A stretch of 64,000 nucleotides of DNA from Planctomycetota bacterium (GTDB lineage Bacteria; Planctomycetota; UBA1135; UBA2386), in assembly GCA_016713175.1 (NCBI GenBank), contig JADJPQ010000002.1, forward strand, positions 1 to 64,000, written 5' to 3'. This document shows positions 17,572 through 26,863 of the stretch, in pieces. The stretch's first letter is position 1. The number at the start of each line of letters is the position of its first letter. The notes below the pieces were generated by a model that saw nothing but the letters and a program-made list of their open reading frames with translations, was not told the origin of the DNA and did not search any database. A program made the translations under genes and the position numbers.

Positions 17572-18498
17572 TCACGGCCGCGCGCAAGCGCCGCTCGCGC
17601 CAAGCCACGCCGCACCGCGGACCCCGGACGAGTCGCCGTGCAGCGCCGGCAAGAGCCGGGTCCGCACCGGGTCCGTCGCCGAGGCCGCGAACACGTGGCG
17701 CGGCAGCAGCGCAGCAGCGCTCTCGTACAACGCCGCAATCTTCGAGACGCCGCCGCCGAGCACGATGACGTCCGGATCGAGCAGGTTGACGAGCTGCGCG
17801 CAGGCCCGGGCCAACCGATCGCAGTAGCGGTCCAGCGTCGCCAGCGCCGCAGGATCGCCGCCGGCCGCGGCTGCCGCAATCGCGGCGGCGTCACCAGCAC
17901 CGTGGCACGAGTGGTCGCGAGCCAGGGACGGCCCCGACAACAGGGTCTCGAGGCACCCGCGCTGCCCGCAGTAGCACGGCCATTCGGGATCGGCGTCGGT
18001 CCGCCATGGCAATGGCACATGCCCCCACTCGCCGGCCAGTCCGTTCGGGCCGGTCAGCACCTGGCCCCGCACCGCAATGCCGCCGCCGACGCCCGTTCCG
18101 AGGATCGCGGCGAACACCACCTCGGCACCGGCCCCGGCCCCATCGGTCGCCTCCGACAAGGCGAGGCAGTTCGCATCGTTGGCGATCCGGATCGGCTGGC
18201 CGAGCACCCCCGCCAGGTCACGTGGCAGCGGCCGGCCATTGAGGCACGTCGAGTTGCAGTTCTTCATCGTACCGGCAGCCGTGACGCTGCCGGGAGTGCC
18301 ACAACCGATCGTGCAGGTCGCGAACTGCAGCTCACTGCGGGCGGCCGCGACCAACCCCGCAATCGCGCGCACCGTGCCGTCGTAGTCGCCGGCGGGTGTC
18401 GGCACGCGTCGCCGCCACCGTTCGCGGCCGTCCGCGAGCACCAACGCTTCGAGCTTGGTGCCTCCGACATCGATGCCGATCGCCACGCCGTCGTTCAT
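17572..18498 (-). CDS. ROK-family sugar kinase
   Basis: A 308-residue cytoplasmic kinase. IGIDVGGTKLEALVL near residues 7-21 is the first phosphate-binding motif, GTPGSV the second, NDANCLAL supplies the catalytic Asp, GTGVGGGI the adenosine region, EWGH the substrate His, and CYCGQRGCLETLLSG the ROK zinc-type cysteine motif. Length and order match glucokinase/N-acetylmannosamine-kinase-type ROK proteins; the exact hexose cannot be read. There is no N-terminal helix-turn-helix, so it is an enzyme rather than a ROK repressor. The ATG at 18498 overlaps, as ATGA, the end of a short open frame (18495-18644). The TIM-barrel gene follows in the same operon. Confidence 0.92.
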   Translation of the reverse strand: MNDGVAIGIDVGGTKLEALVLADGRERWRRRVPTPAGDYDGTVRAIAGLVAAARSELQFATCTIGCGTPGSVTAAGTMKNCNSTCLNGRPLPRDLAGVLGQPIRIANDANCLALSEATDGAGAGAEVVFAAILGTGVGGGIAVRGQVLTGPNGLAGEWGHVPLPWRTDADPEWPCYCGQRGCLETLLSGPSLARDHSCHGAGDAAAIAAAAAGGDPAALATLDRYCDRLARACAQLVNLLDPDVIVLGGGVSKIAALYESAAALLPRHVFAASATDPVRTRLLPALHGDSSGVRGAAWLGASGACARP

Positions 18499-18644
18499 CG
18501 GCGTCCTCGCAGTCGCGGCTCCCCCGCCAGACTCATGGCAAAGGCCTCCGCCGGCGCCAGCCGCCGAGCCCGCCGCAGGAACCCGTCGACGCGCCGACGC
18601 ACCGCATACGAAGGCGTCGCATCGACCGGCGACCGCAGCACCAC
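18495..18644 (-). CDS. possible 49-residue ORF coupled to the ROK kinase gene
   Basis: Starting from GTG 18644 (or 18641), a 49-codon frame with G/C-rich third positions ends in TGA overlapping the ROK ATG (ATGA). The product would be basic and Arg-rich, including GFLRRARRLAP and ending AGEPRLRGRR. The same frame is open back to the stop codon of the sigma-factor gene at 18708, with no stop between, so it could also be a former C-terminal extension of the sigma factor or read-through sequence. No family is recognised. The ATGA coupling and codon bias are the only support. Confidence 0.3.
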   Translation of the reverse strand: MVLRSPVDATPSYAVRRRVDGFLRRARRLAPAEAFAMSLAGEPRLRGRR

Positions 18645-18707
18645 GCCGACGGCGCCTGGGTACCCGCCGGCAGGATCGTCGGTTCGCCGCGAGGTCCGGT
18701 CATCGGT

Positions 18708-19982
18708 TCACCATGGTGGCGCCGCGTCGCCGCGTTCGCACGCAACCATTCGGGCGCGCAGCAAGGCCTTCTCGGGCTCGGAACCGGGCAGTTCGAGGGC
18801 CGCCGCAAAGCAGGTGGCGGCGGCCGCCAGTTCGCCGAGCTGCCAGCGCAGCATGCCTTCGGTCGCCGGCAACAGCGCATAGCCGCGCAATGCCGCATCG
18901 AGCCCGGCTTCGGGCAGCGCCGCCAGACCAGCACGCGCACCCTCGACCTTGGCGACCGCGACGGCACGGTTCAGTTCGACGATCGCCGACGGCGCGACCA
19001 CGCGCAGACGATCGTAGTGGCGCAGGATCGCCGGCCAGTCGGTCGCCGGATAGTCGGATGCCACCGCGTGACAACTCGCGATCGCCGCTTCGAGGTGGTA
19101 GCGCGTCAGCTCGCTGCCGGCCATCGCGCGCGTCAGGCATTGCAGGCCTTCATGCACCCAGGCCGTGTCCCAGCGCGAACGATCCTGCTGCGCCAGCGTC
19201 AGCAGATCGCCGCTGGCATCGGCGCGGGCCGGCAGGCGAGCGCCTTGCAACAGCATCAATGCCAGCAGCGCGTGCACGCCCGGAACACCCAGCAACGGAT
19301 CGTCCGCCAACAATCGCGCCAGCCGCACCGCCTCGTGCACGAGCTCGCGGCGCACGGCGTCGTCACCGGAACTGGCGGCGTAACCCTCGTTGAACAGCAG
19401 ATACAGCACCGCCAGCACATCGTGCAGCCGCGCCGCCAGTTCGCGCGGCGGCGGCAACACGAAGTCGACCCGTTCCTGCCGCAACTGCTCCTTGGCGCGC
19501 ACCAGCCGCTGCGCGATAGTCGCTTCCTTGGCGAGGAACGCGCGCGCGATCTCGGGCACGGCGAAGCCGCACAGCGTCTTCAGCGTCAGCGCCACCCGTG
19601 CCTCGAACGACAGGCTCGGATGACAGCAGACGAACATCATCCGCAACGTGTCGTCGGCGACTTCGTCGGGCGGCGGTTCCGTCGGCGTCGCGCGCCGGGC
19701 CCACGCCATCAGGTCCTGTTCCTTCTGCGCCACCATCCGCTGATGACGGACGCGATCGAGCGCCAGGTTCTTGGCGACCTGCAGCAGCCAGCCCTCGGGC
19801 TGGTCGGGCACGCCCTGGAACGGCCAGGTCTGCAGCGCCCGCAGCAGCGCTTCCTGCACGACGTCTTCGCAGGCCTGCAACTGCTCGGTGCCGAACACGC
19901 GAACCAGCGCCGCCACGATGCGGCCGAAGGCATGCCGGAACAGGTGTTCGACAAGCTTCGGAACTGGACGGATTGCGGTCAC
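18708..19982 (-). CDS. ECF sigma factor with long C-terminal extension (ECF42-like)
   Basis: A 424-residue transcription factor. Residues 1-180 carry sigma region 2 (LEQ/ACEDVVQEALLRAL, then PEGWLLQVAKNLALDRVRHQR) and region 4 (LTLKTLCGFAVPEIARAFL, a helix-turn-helix). Residues about 190-424 form the helical, TPR-like extension typical of the ECF42 group, with LYLLFNEGYAASSG and PAILRHYDRL being recognisable family segments. In this group the extension is needed for activity and there is usually no anti-sigma factor; the usual partner is a YCII/DGPF-domain protein, but none is in the window. ATG 19982 is the first good start. It diverges from the M23 peptidase gene. Confidence 0.9.
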   Translation of the reverse strand: MTAIRPVPKLVEHLFRHAFGRIVAALVRVFGTEQLQACEDVVQEALLRALQTWPFQGVPDQPEGWLLQVAKNLALDRVRHQRMVAQKEQDLMAWARRATPTEPPPDEVADDTLRMMFVCCHPSLSFEARVALTLKTLCGFAVPEIARAFLAKEATIAQRLVRAKEQLRQERVDFVLPPPRELAARLHDVLAVLYLLFNEGYAASSGDDAVRRELVHEAVRLARLLADDPLLGVPGVHALLALMLLQGARLPARADASGDLLTLAQQDRSRWDTAWVHEGLQCLTRAMAGSELTRYHLEAAIASCHAVASDYPATDWPAILRHYDRLRVVAPSAIVELNRAVAVAKVEGARAGLAALPEAGLDAALRGYALLPATEGMLRWQLGELAAAATCFAAALELPGSEPEKALLRARMVACERGDAAPPW

Positions 19983-20088
19983 GCAGGGGCAGGCATCCTA
20001 CCCGCCCGTCGCCGCGGCTCCCCGCGGTCATTTCGGCTTGGTACAGTGCGCCGGCCTGCCGCTCGCATCCTTGACACTGGTGCCGCCC

Positions 20089-21840
20089 ATGCGATCCATC
20101 GTCGAGCCCATCGTACTGTTCGCCCTGTTCGCGCCGCTCGGCCATGCCGTCGGCCAGCAGCGAGGTTCCAGTACCTGTCCACACTGCGATTGCGTGCCCC
20201 CGCCGGAAACGCTGCGCATCCGCCAACGACTCGCCGCCTTCGCCGCGACGCTGCCGCCGCAGCCGGAGTCCGCGGATCCGGATCCGTATCCGTTCCCGCC
20301 CATCGCCGGCACACTCTGGGACGACCTGCACACGTACAACTTCGTCGACCTCGACCCGACCGCGGGTCTACGCGATTACCTGTGCACCGGCTGGACCTAT
20401 GACACGCATCGCGGTCACGACCTCCACCTGCATTCGTTCGCCGAGATGGACCGCGGCGTGCCGGTGGTCGCGGCATTGCCCGGCATCGTCGCCGATCTGC
20501 ACGATGGCGAGCCTGATCGCAACACCGTGCCGAGTTCGTTGCCCGCCAACTACGTGATCCTGTGGCACGGTGGCACCCACTACACCTGGTACCTGCACCT
20601 GCGCCGGAACAGCGTCGCGGTGGTGCTCGGCCAGCGCGTCGCCGGCGGTCAGCAACTGGGACTGGTCGGCAGCAGCGGCAACTCGGCATGGCCGCATTTG
20701 CATTTCGAGTCGTGGCACGACAACGCCCACTTCGAACCGAGCACCGGACCGTGCCAGACACGGGCATCGCGCTGGACCAATCAGATTGCGCGCCCGACCG
20801 CCACGTTCGTATCCGACTGCCACATCGGTCCGGGCGACTTCCACAATCAGGCGCCGCTGCCGAACGACTACCGCCGCCAGGGCATCTGGGGGACCGGCTG
20901 GCAGTACATCGGCCTCTGGTTCCAGTACCACGAACTGCCGGCGAACAGCACGGCGCAGGTCCGCTGGCTACGGCCGGACAACTCGGTCGCGATCGATTCC
21001 GGAACCGGACCCTTCGGTGCCGCCAACGGGACCCGCTTCGACTGGGTCTGGTTCCGGTGGTGGGTGCCGTGTGACCAGGTCGGCACCTGGCAGGTGGAAC
21101 TGACGCTCAATGGCACGGTGCGCGCCGTCATGCCGTTCGACGTGGTCCTCGATCCGGGCACTGCCCCGAACCGGGCTCCGGAAGCGCTGGCGGCCGCGTC
21201 TCTCGAACCGGCCACACCGACCGCCGGCGACGTGCTGTGGTGCCGCGTGCAGCAAGGCTTGCTGCGCGATCGCGACTACGACGTGGTGGCGTATCGCTAT
21301 GTCTGGCGCCGCAACGGCGTGGTGATCCGCGACGTCACCCATGCCGGCAAGGCCGACTGTCTGCGCGACGACCAGTTGCTGCCGGGCGCCGCCATGCAGT
21401 GCACCGTCACGCCGACCGACGGCGTGCGTTCGGGACCGCCGAGCGTCGCCGCGGCGAACGTCGGCAACGGCGACGGCCTCGCGTTGACGCTTCGCGGCGC
21501 CGGTCACGCCGACGGCAGCGGGCGCCCGTTGTTTCTGGGACCGGGCCCGCGGCAGGTTGCGTTCGCGCCCACGGCCGGTGCCGTGCCGGTGCTGGCGATC
21601 TCGTTGTCGCCCTGTGGCGGAGGCTCGCCGTGGCCACAGCCGCCCGGCTGCACACTGCCTGCCGGGGTATTGATGGCCGACCTGACGCGCGGCCCGCTGC
21701 TGACCGCGATCGCATCGACGTTGACGGTGCCGGCTGGCATGCCGTGGTGCTACTGCGTGCAGGGTGCGGAGATCACCAGCGCCGGCGGGGTCACCTGCCT
21801 GCCGTTCACGCACGGCTACCACCTGAACGCGGCCTGGTGA
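20089..21840 (+). CDS. secreted M23-type metallopeptidase-like protein
   Basis: A 583-residue exported protein with a signal peptide (MRSIVEP, then a hydrophobic run ending near GHAVGQ). Residues about 90-230 are an M23/LytM-like peptidase domain: HRGHDLHLHS supplies the first His and Asp, and WPHLHFESW the HxH zinc motif. The rest is beta-rich: an Ig-like domain near 400-470 (APNRAPEALAAASLEPATPTAGDVLWCRV) and a C-terminal module with a Cys-rich segment ending HLNAAW. The family cleaves peptidoglycan cross-links; in planctomycetes such proteins may act on other peptides. An M23 role is inferred from the zinc motifs. ATG 20089 starts the signal peptide; the stop is 12 bases from the convergent permease. 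Confidence 0.8.
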   Translation: MRSIVEPIVLFALFAPLGHAVGQQRGSSTCPHCDCVPPPETLRIRQRLAAFAATLPPQPESADPDPYPFPPIAGTLWDDLHTYNFVDLDPTAGLRDYLCTGWTYDTHRGHDLHLHSFAEMDRGVPVVAALPGIVADLHDGEPDRNTVPSSLPANYVILWHGGTHYTWYLHLRRNSVAVVLGQRVAGGQQLGLVGSSGNSAWPHLHFESWHDNAHFEPSTGPCQTRASRWTNQIARPTATFVSDCHIGPGDFHNQAPLPNDYRRQGIWGTGWQYIGLWFQYHELPANSTAQVRWLRPDNSVAIDSGTGPFGAANGTRFDWVWFRWWVPCDQVGTWQVELTLNGTVRAVMPFDVVLDPGTAPNRAPEALAAASLEPATPTAGDVLWCRVQQGLLRDRDYDVVAYRYVWRRNGVVIRDVTHAGKADCLRDDQLLPGAAMQCTVTPTDGVRSGPPSVAAANVGNGDGLALTLRGAGHADGSGRPLFLGPGPRQVAFAPTAGAVPVLAISLSPCGGGSPWPQPPGCTLPAGVLMADLTRGPLLTAIASTLTVPAGMPWCYCVQGAEITSAGGVTCLPFTHGYHLNAAW

Positions 21841-21852
21841 GGCCGACGACGG

Positions 21853-22782
21853 TCAACGCGCGGGTCGGGTCAGCAGCAGCACCGCAACGCCGCCGACCGC
21901 GAGCAAGGTGCCGACGCTGCCGATGATGCCGGCACGCGCGCCGTAGACGAAGCGCGTGATCGGCAGCAGGAACACCGGCGTCGTCGCCATCAACGTCGCG
22001 ACCAGGCCGACCGGACCGATGCCGAGCGCGACCATCGACAACCAGACGCCCACCACCGGGCCAAACAGCATGCCGCCAGCGGCGGCGCCGAGGGCGCGGC
22101 GATCGGCGAGCACCGCGCGACTGGCCAGCAACTGGCCCTGGACACCGGTGACCACCAGGATGCCAGCGCTGGCGGCGACCATCCGCACCAGCGCGCACGA
22201 CAGTCCGGGCAAGCCGTCGGGCAGATCCGGCGCCGGCCGGGCGACGACGGCGACCAGCACCGAACCGACCGCCTGCCCCAGCGCCCCGAGCAGCGCGCCG
22301 CCGATCGCAAGCCGCCAGCGCCACTTCGTCACCGGAACGTTCCAGGTCTTGCCGTCGTTGCGCGCCAGGACCAGCATCACGCCGGTCATCGTGATCGCGA
22401 TGCCCAGCGCCATCGGCAACGACGGCGGGTCGCCATCCCACGCCCAGCTGATGCCGGTCGCCATCGCCGGCCAGGTCGCCATCAGCACCGCGGCGACGCG
22501 TGGCCCGATCGCGCCGAGCGCGAAGAACTAGCCGATGTCGCCGACGACGAGTCCCGCGAGCCCGGAAGCGCTCAGCAGCCACAGGCGATCGCCGGGCAGT
22601 TCGGGCCACACGCGACCGAGCAGCAGCACGTGCAGGCCGAGCAGGAACGGCACCGCCAGCAGCAGGCGGAACTGATTGACGGCGAGGCCGCCGACCCGCC
22701 GGGTCGCCAGCGCGAACAACAGGCTGCTGCCGCTCCAGCACAGGGCGGTGCACAGCGCGGCGAGTTCACCGGCCCAGGGCAT
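21853..22782 (-). pseudogene. DMT-superfamily permease interrupted by in-frame TAG
   Basis: A 309-codon frame encoding a ten-helix EamA-like transporter, broken by one TAG at 22528-22530 after 84 codons. The N-terminal part (from ATG 22782) ends VVGDIG and the same frame continues with FFALGAIGPR and seven more hydrophobic segments, so the join is seamless. One base change (TAC or TAT to TAG, Tyr) would explain it. The downstream part has its own ATG at 22488 but would lack the first helices. Either the gene is a recent pseudogene or this is a sequence error. The substrate is unknown. It lies between a peptidase gene (convergent) and xerC (divergent). Confidence 0.85.
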
Positions 22783-22899
22783 GGGGCGGGGAGTGTGGCG
22801 GTCTGGACCGCGGGCGGCAAGCTCCGCCCCGAGCCAGCCGTGCGGTTCGTTCGCGCCCCAGGTTGACGGCGCCGCCTCGCGGCAGGATGAAGGACCCCG

Positions 22900-23817
22900 A
22901 TGAGCGACGCGCCGATCGCCGGGTTCCTGCAGTACCTGGCACAGGAACGCAAGAAGAGCGCCGCGACGCTGCGCGCCTACGGCAGCGACCTGCGGGCGTT
23001 CCTCGGCTGGCTGCGCCGATCACCGGGTCGCGACCTGGCGGCCGTCGGCCGGTTCGAACTGCGGCGTTACCTGGTCGAGCTCGAACAGCAGGGCCTCGCC
23101 GCGACGTCGGTGCAGCGGAAGCTCGCCAGCCTGCGCCAGTTCTTCCGCTGGCTGCAGCAACGCGGCCAGCTCGAGAAGGACCCGGCCCGGCTGCTGAAGG
23201 GCCCACGCGCACCGAAGCGGGTGCCGCACTTCCTGACCACCGCCGAGGTCGACACCCTGCTCGGCCAGCCGTTTGGCGACGAACCGCAGGACCACCGCGA
23301 TCGCGCGATCCTCGAACTGCTGTACTCGACCGGCTGCCGCGTGTCCGAATGCGCCGGCATCCGCTTGCGCGACCTCGATCTCGAACAGGGCATCGTCACC
23401 GTGCTCGGCAAGGGCCAGAAGGAACGGCTGGCGATGCTCGGCGGCCCGGCTCAGGCCGCGGTGCGGGCCTGGCTGCCGGCCCGGCGACAATTGGTCGTCG
23501 CCGCGAAACGGCCAGACCCCGGCACGCTGTTCGTCAACCGCCGCGGCACCGCGTTGTCGTCGCGGTGGGTGTTCGAGACGGTGGCGCAACGGGCCAGGAC
23601 GGCGGGCATCGCCACGCCGCTGACGCCGCACGGCCTCCGGCACTCGTTCGCCACCCACCTGCTCGACCGCGGCGCCGATCTGCGCACCGTGCAGGAACTG
23701 CTCGGCCACGCCCGGCTCGTGACCACCGAGATCTACACGCACGTGTCGATCGGTCGCCTCCGCGACGTCTACGAACACGCGCACCCGCAGGGACAGGCGA
23801 CGGCGACCGACGAGTGA
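22900..23817 (+). CDS. xerC: tyrosine recombinase XerC/XerD
   Basis: A 305-residue site-specific recombinase. The N-terminal SAM-like DNA-binding domain (about 5-95) is followed by the catalytic domain with Arg147 (TGCRVSE), Lys171 (GKGQKE), His244 and Arg247 (HGLRHSFATHLL), His270 (LLGHARL) and the nucleophile Tyr279 (TEIYTHV), all present. Length and motif spacing are those of the chromosomal XerC/XerD pair, which resolves chromosome dimers at dif; no integrase-type insertion or attachment site is seen nearby. ATG 22900 is preceded by a GGATGAAGGA-like ribosome site. I cannot say from sequence alone whether it is XerC or XerD, since only one is in the window. Confidence 0.92.
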   Translation: MSDAPIAGFLQYLAQERKKSAATLRAYGSDLRAFLGWLRRSPGRDLAAVGRFELRRYLVELEQQGLAATSVQRKLASLRQFFRWLQQRGQLEKDPARLLKGPRAPKRVPHFLTTAEVDTLLGQPFGDEPQDHRDRAILELLYSTGCRVSECAGIRLRDLDLEQGIVTVLGKGQKERLAMLGGPAQAAVRAWLPARRQLVVAAKRPDPGTLFVNRRGTALSSRWVFETVAQRARTAGIATPLTPHGLRHSFATHLLDRGADLRTVQELLGHARLVTTEIYTHVSIGRLRDVYEHAHPQGQATATDE

Positions 23818-23820
23818 ACG

Positions 23821-24234
23821 TCAGACCTTCGCCGGCGTCCTGGCCGCGTGCTGAGCGTACCTGGCATCGATGCCGCGGATGTGCGCGCGCAGCCAGCAGA
23901 CCAGGAAGTTGTTGAAGTCCTCGCTGACCGAGCCATCGCCCGCCGCGAACGCCTTGGCGTGCGCCTGGAACTTCGCCAGCAGATCCTGGTGGATCAGCTT
24001 GTGCATCGCCAGGTCCGGGAACGCGATCGACCCCATGTAGCGTTCCTCGTCCGCGAAGTGCTTGACGGTCAGCGCCCCGAGCCGCTCGATCGCCTTGCCG
24101 ATCGTCGGCTTGTCGGCCTTCTTGGCGTTCAGCGTCTCGATCTCGGTCATCGCCGCCACCAGCCGTTCGTGATCGCGGTCCATCGCGGCCACGCCGATCT
24201 TCAACGACTGATCCCACTGCAACTGGATGCGCAT
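23821..24234 (-). CDS. bacteriohemerythrin
   Basis: A 137-residue four-helix oxygen-binding protein. The diiron ligands are visible: a His in MDRDHERLV near residue 22, His and Glu in KHFADEERYM near 60-65, two His in MHKLIHQDLL near 80, and His and Asp in LRAHIRGID near 118-122. The single-domain length is typical for soluble bacteriohemerythrins, which bind O2 for storage, sensing or delivery. ATG 24234 is the obvious start. Its stop is four bases from the convergent xerC stop. Confidence 0.93.
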   Translation of the reverse strand: MRIQLQWDQSLKIGVAAMDRDHERLVAAMTEIETLNAKKADKPTIGKAIERLGALTVKHFADEERYMGSIAFPDLAMHKLIHQDLLAKFQAHAKAFAAGDGSVSEDFNNFLVCWLRAHIRGIDARYAQHAARTPAKV

Positions 24235-24251
24235 CGTGTCCTCGCTCCCGG

Positions 24252-24270
24252 CGCCGGCAATTCGCCGGCG
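24252..24270 (-). terminator. possible hairpin between membrane-protein gene and hemerythrin
   Basis: A perfect 7-bp stem (CGCCGGC/GCCGGCG) with a 5-base AATTC loop in the gap between the gene ending at 24352 and the hemerythrin start at 24234, both on the minus strand. There is no T-run, so it could be a weak terminator or a 5' leader structure. Confidence 0.35.
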
Positions 24271-24351
24271 ACTCCGTTCTCGGGCGAGGTTTCGGCCACC
24301 GCATGCGCCGGCTGCATACGCACCAGGACCCGTGCGGTTCGACCGAGCCGG

Positions 24352-26764
24352 TCAGCGCCCGTGCCGTCGCGCGATCCCGTCCACCGCCAGGAAGGCCAGG
24401 AAGTAGATCGCTGCAGCGATCAGCATGACCGCCGAGAAACCCCAGCGCATCGACACGATCACCGTCGCGATCGAACCGACCACCGTCGTCGAACCGTTCA
24501 CCGCCCAGGCCCACGGCACGAAGCTCGGGTTGGTCTTCTCGACCAGCGCGATGCCGTGGGCGAACGGCATGCCGAGCAGCACCGCCAGCGGCGCGATCAC
24601 CGCGATCGTCACCCCGGCCCGCACCCACAGCGGCTGCGCCAGGCAGGCCTGCACGATGCTCTCGCTGCCGAACACGACGACGCAGAGGAACAGCAGGATG
24701 CCGACGGGAATCCAGCGCGACCGCAGCACATTGCGCGCCAACACGTGGGCCGACAGCCACGAACCGACGCCGGTGAACACCAGGATGCCGAACAGCGTCA
24801 CGACGATCGAATACAGCGGCTGCCCGAGCAGCAGCGTGAACTTCTGGATCAGCGCCACCTCGATGCCGATGAAGCCGACGCCGAGGCCGGCGAAGTACAG
24901 CAGGAACGGCACGGCGCCGGCGCGCGAGCCGCTCGATGAGCCGCGGCGGAACAACACCGGCAGCACGATCAGCAGCAGGGCCGCCAGCGCGCTGTAGAAC
25001 AGCTGGTTCTGCAGGAACAGCGGGTTGCCCTGCACGACCCAGGTCGGCTTGTGCAGGTATTCGGCGGCCTTCTCCGGCTGGTCCCAACGGACGAACGAGA
25101 AGAAGTACGGCCAGTCGTCGGTGGTCGCCCGGATGTCGAACTCATGACTCGCCACGAACGCGGCGCGATCCTTGCTCTGCACGAACTCCTCGGGGTGACT
25201 GCCGCACGCGACCCCGGGAATGACCACCTTCTGCAGACCACAGTCGTCCGCGAAAGCCGTCAGTTTCGCGGTCTCCTCGGCCGACCAGCGACCCTTCTTC
25301 AGCATCACCGCGATCAACCCGTCCGGCGAGCCGAGCGCCGCGATCCGTTGCGCGAAGTCCGCCTGCGCCGCCGCCGGCAGCCCGGCGTACATGTTGTGCA
25401 TCAGCCGCACGGTCTCAGCCGTCGCCGCCATCCGGGTGATCTGCAGGATGCCGCCGTCGGCCAGCCGTTCGTACATCGCCGCGCATGCCTGCTGCGTGTA
25501 CAGGTAGTTCTCGGCCAGCACGTAGGCGCCTGAGTTCAGGGCCGTCCAGGTGTCGATCCCGGTGAGCTGCACGACGTCGTACGACGTCGTCTCGCGACCG
25601 AGCGCCGAACGCCCCTCGTCGCAGACCAGTTGCACGCGCGGATCGTCCAGCAACGGCTTCGAGAACGCCTGGCCGACGCCCTGGTGCACATCGAGGATCG
25701 ACTGGTTCAGTTCGATGCCCTTGATCACGCTGGCATCGTGGATCTTCGCCGCCCACAGATCGGGCGCGCCGCCGACGCCGATGATGAACACCTTCGGCTG
25801 GCTGCCCTGCTTCAGGTGGAACGACGCCGAGTACATCGTGCTTCAGCACCTCGAGTTTGTCCGGCTCGGTGCCGAACGACGTCAGCATCGTGCCGGCGTC
25901 GCCGTCCTGCGCGATCCAGTACTGCAATGGCAACGGCATCGCCAACGCCTTGGTGCCCCGCGCCTGCAGGAAGCGCGGCATCGCCGGCGGCAACGGGATC
26001 ACGTCGACCCGCGAGTTGGCCGACCACTGGGTGAACACCGGCCGGCCGATGTCGCGCAGCGTGTGTTCCTGGGTGACATCGAGATGCCGCTTGCCGGGGA
26101 CCGGGAAGTCGCGATCGAGCCGCGGCAGGAAGAACCCGCAGACCACCGCGATCACCACGAGACACGCCCGCGTGGCCATGCCGACGCGTTCATGCGCCGC
26201 CGCCAGCGCCGCCAGGATGCCAAGCAGCATGGTCGCCAGGAAGCAGCCGCCGGCGCCGACGTGCCACAGCAGGATCGGACACAACAGACAGCCGAGCCCG
26301 GCGCCGATCAGGTCCGCGGCGTAGACCGTGTGCACGCGCGCGGCGTTGCTCGACAGGATCAGCCCGACCGCGGTGCCACCGAAGAAGAACGGCACGGCGC
26401 AAGCCAGGTTGAACAGCACGAACTGCAGGGTCTCGCGGGCATCGCCGAAGGTCAGCGTCTCCGGGATCTGCGCCGTCAGCAGGTAGTACCAGCACAGCGG
26501 CAGGCTCAGCAGGAACGCCACCGCGAAGCCCCAGATCCAGTCGCGCGGATCCTTGCGCCAGGCCTTGTCGACCAGCGCCAGCAGCGAGCCGCTGGCACCG
26601 ATGCCGAGCAGGCTGTTGCTGATGATCAGGAAGCCGAAGTGGAAGTGCAGACGCAGCGCACAGACGCGCGTCAGCAGCACCTGGAACGCGAGCAGCGCCG
26701 CCGACAGCAGCGCGATCGTGAGCCAGGCGGAACGGGGCACGCGAGGAGACGAGACGTCCGTCAT
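24352..26764 (-). pseudogene. spermidine-synthase-like multi-pass membrane protein, frameshifted
   Basis: One gene of about 804 codons split near 25837. The N-terminal half (from ATG 26764) has about seven membrane helices and reads through DKLEVLKH; the C-terminal half is in another frame and starts MYSASFHLK, followed by a spermidine-synthase-like methyltransferase-fold region (VFIIGVGGAPDL, DEGRSALG, YDVVQLTG) and six more membrane helices. Removing the single base at 25837 joins the two at LKH-MYSASF without loss. Fusions of membrane helices to a spermidine-synthase fold are common conserved hypotheticals in planctomycetes; polyamine synthesis is not implied. Either a real frameshift or a sequence error. 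Confidence 0.85.
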
Positions 26765-26863
26765 GCAGGGGCGAGGATGGTAGCGTTGCCCGCCCCCACC
26801 GCCGCTCGCGGCCGGGATTTCGGGGTCGACAAGGGTAGCACCCGTTCGCCGCCCGGTCCGGCG

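Noticed and set aside
18396..20402. 668-codon plus-strand open frame across the ROK and sigma factor genes
   Set aside because: It is the antisense shadow of two well-supported genes and contains no family motif.
22900..23817. Phage or integron integrase
   Set aside because: Length, residue spacing and the lack of attachment sites or phage genes fit a chromosomal XerC/XerD.
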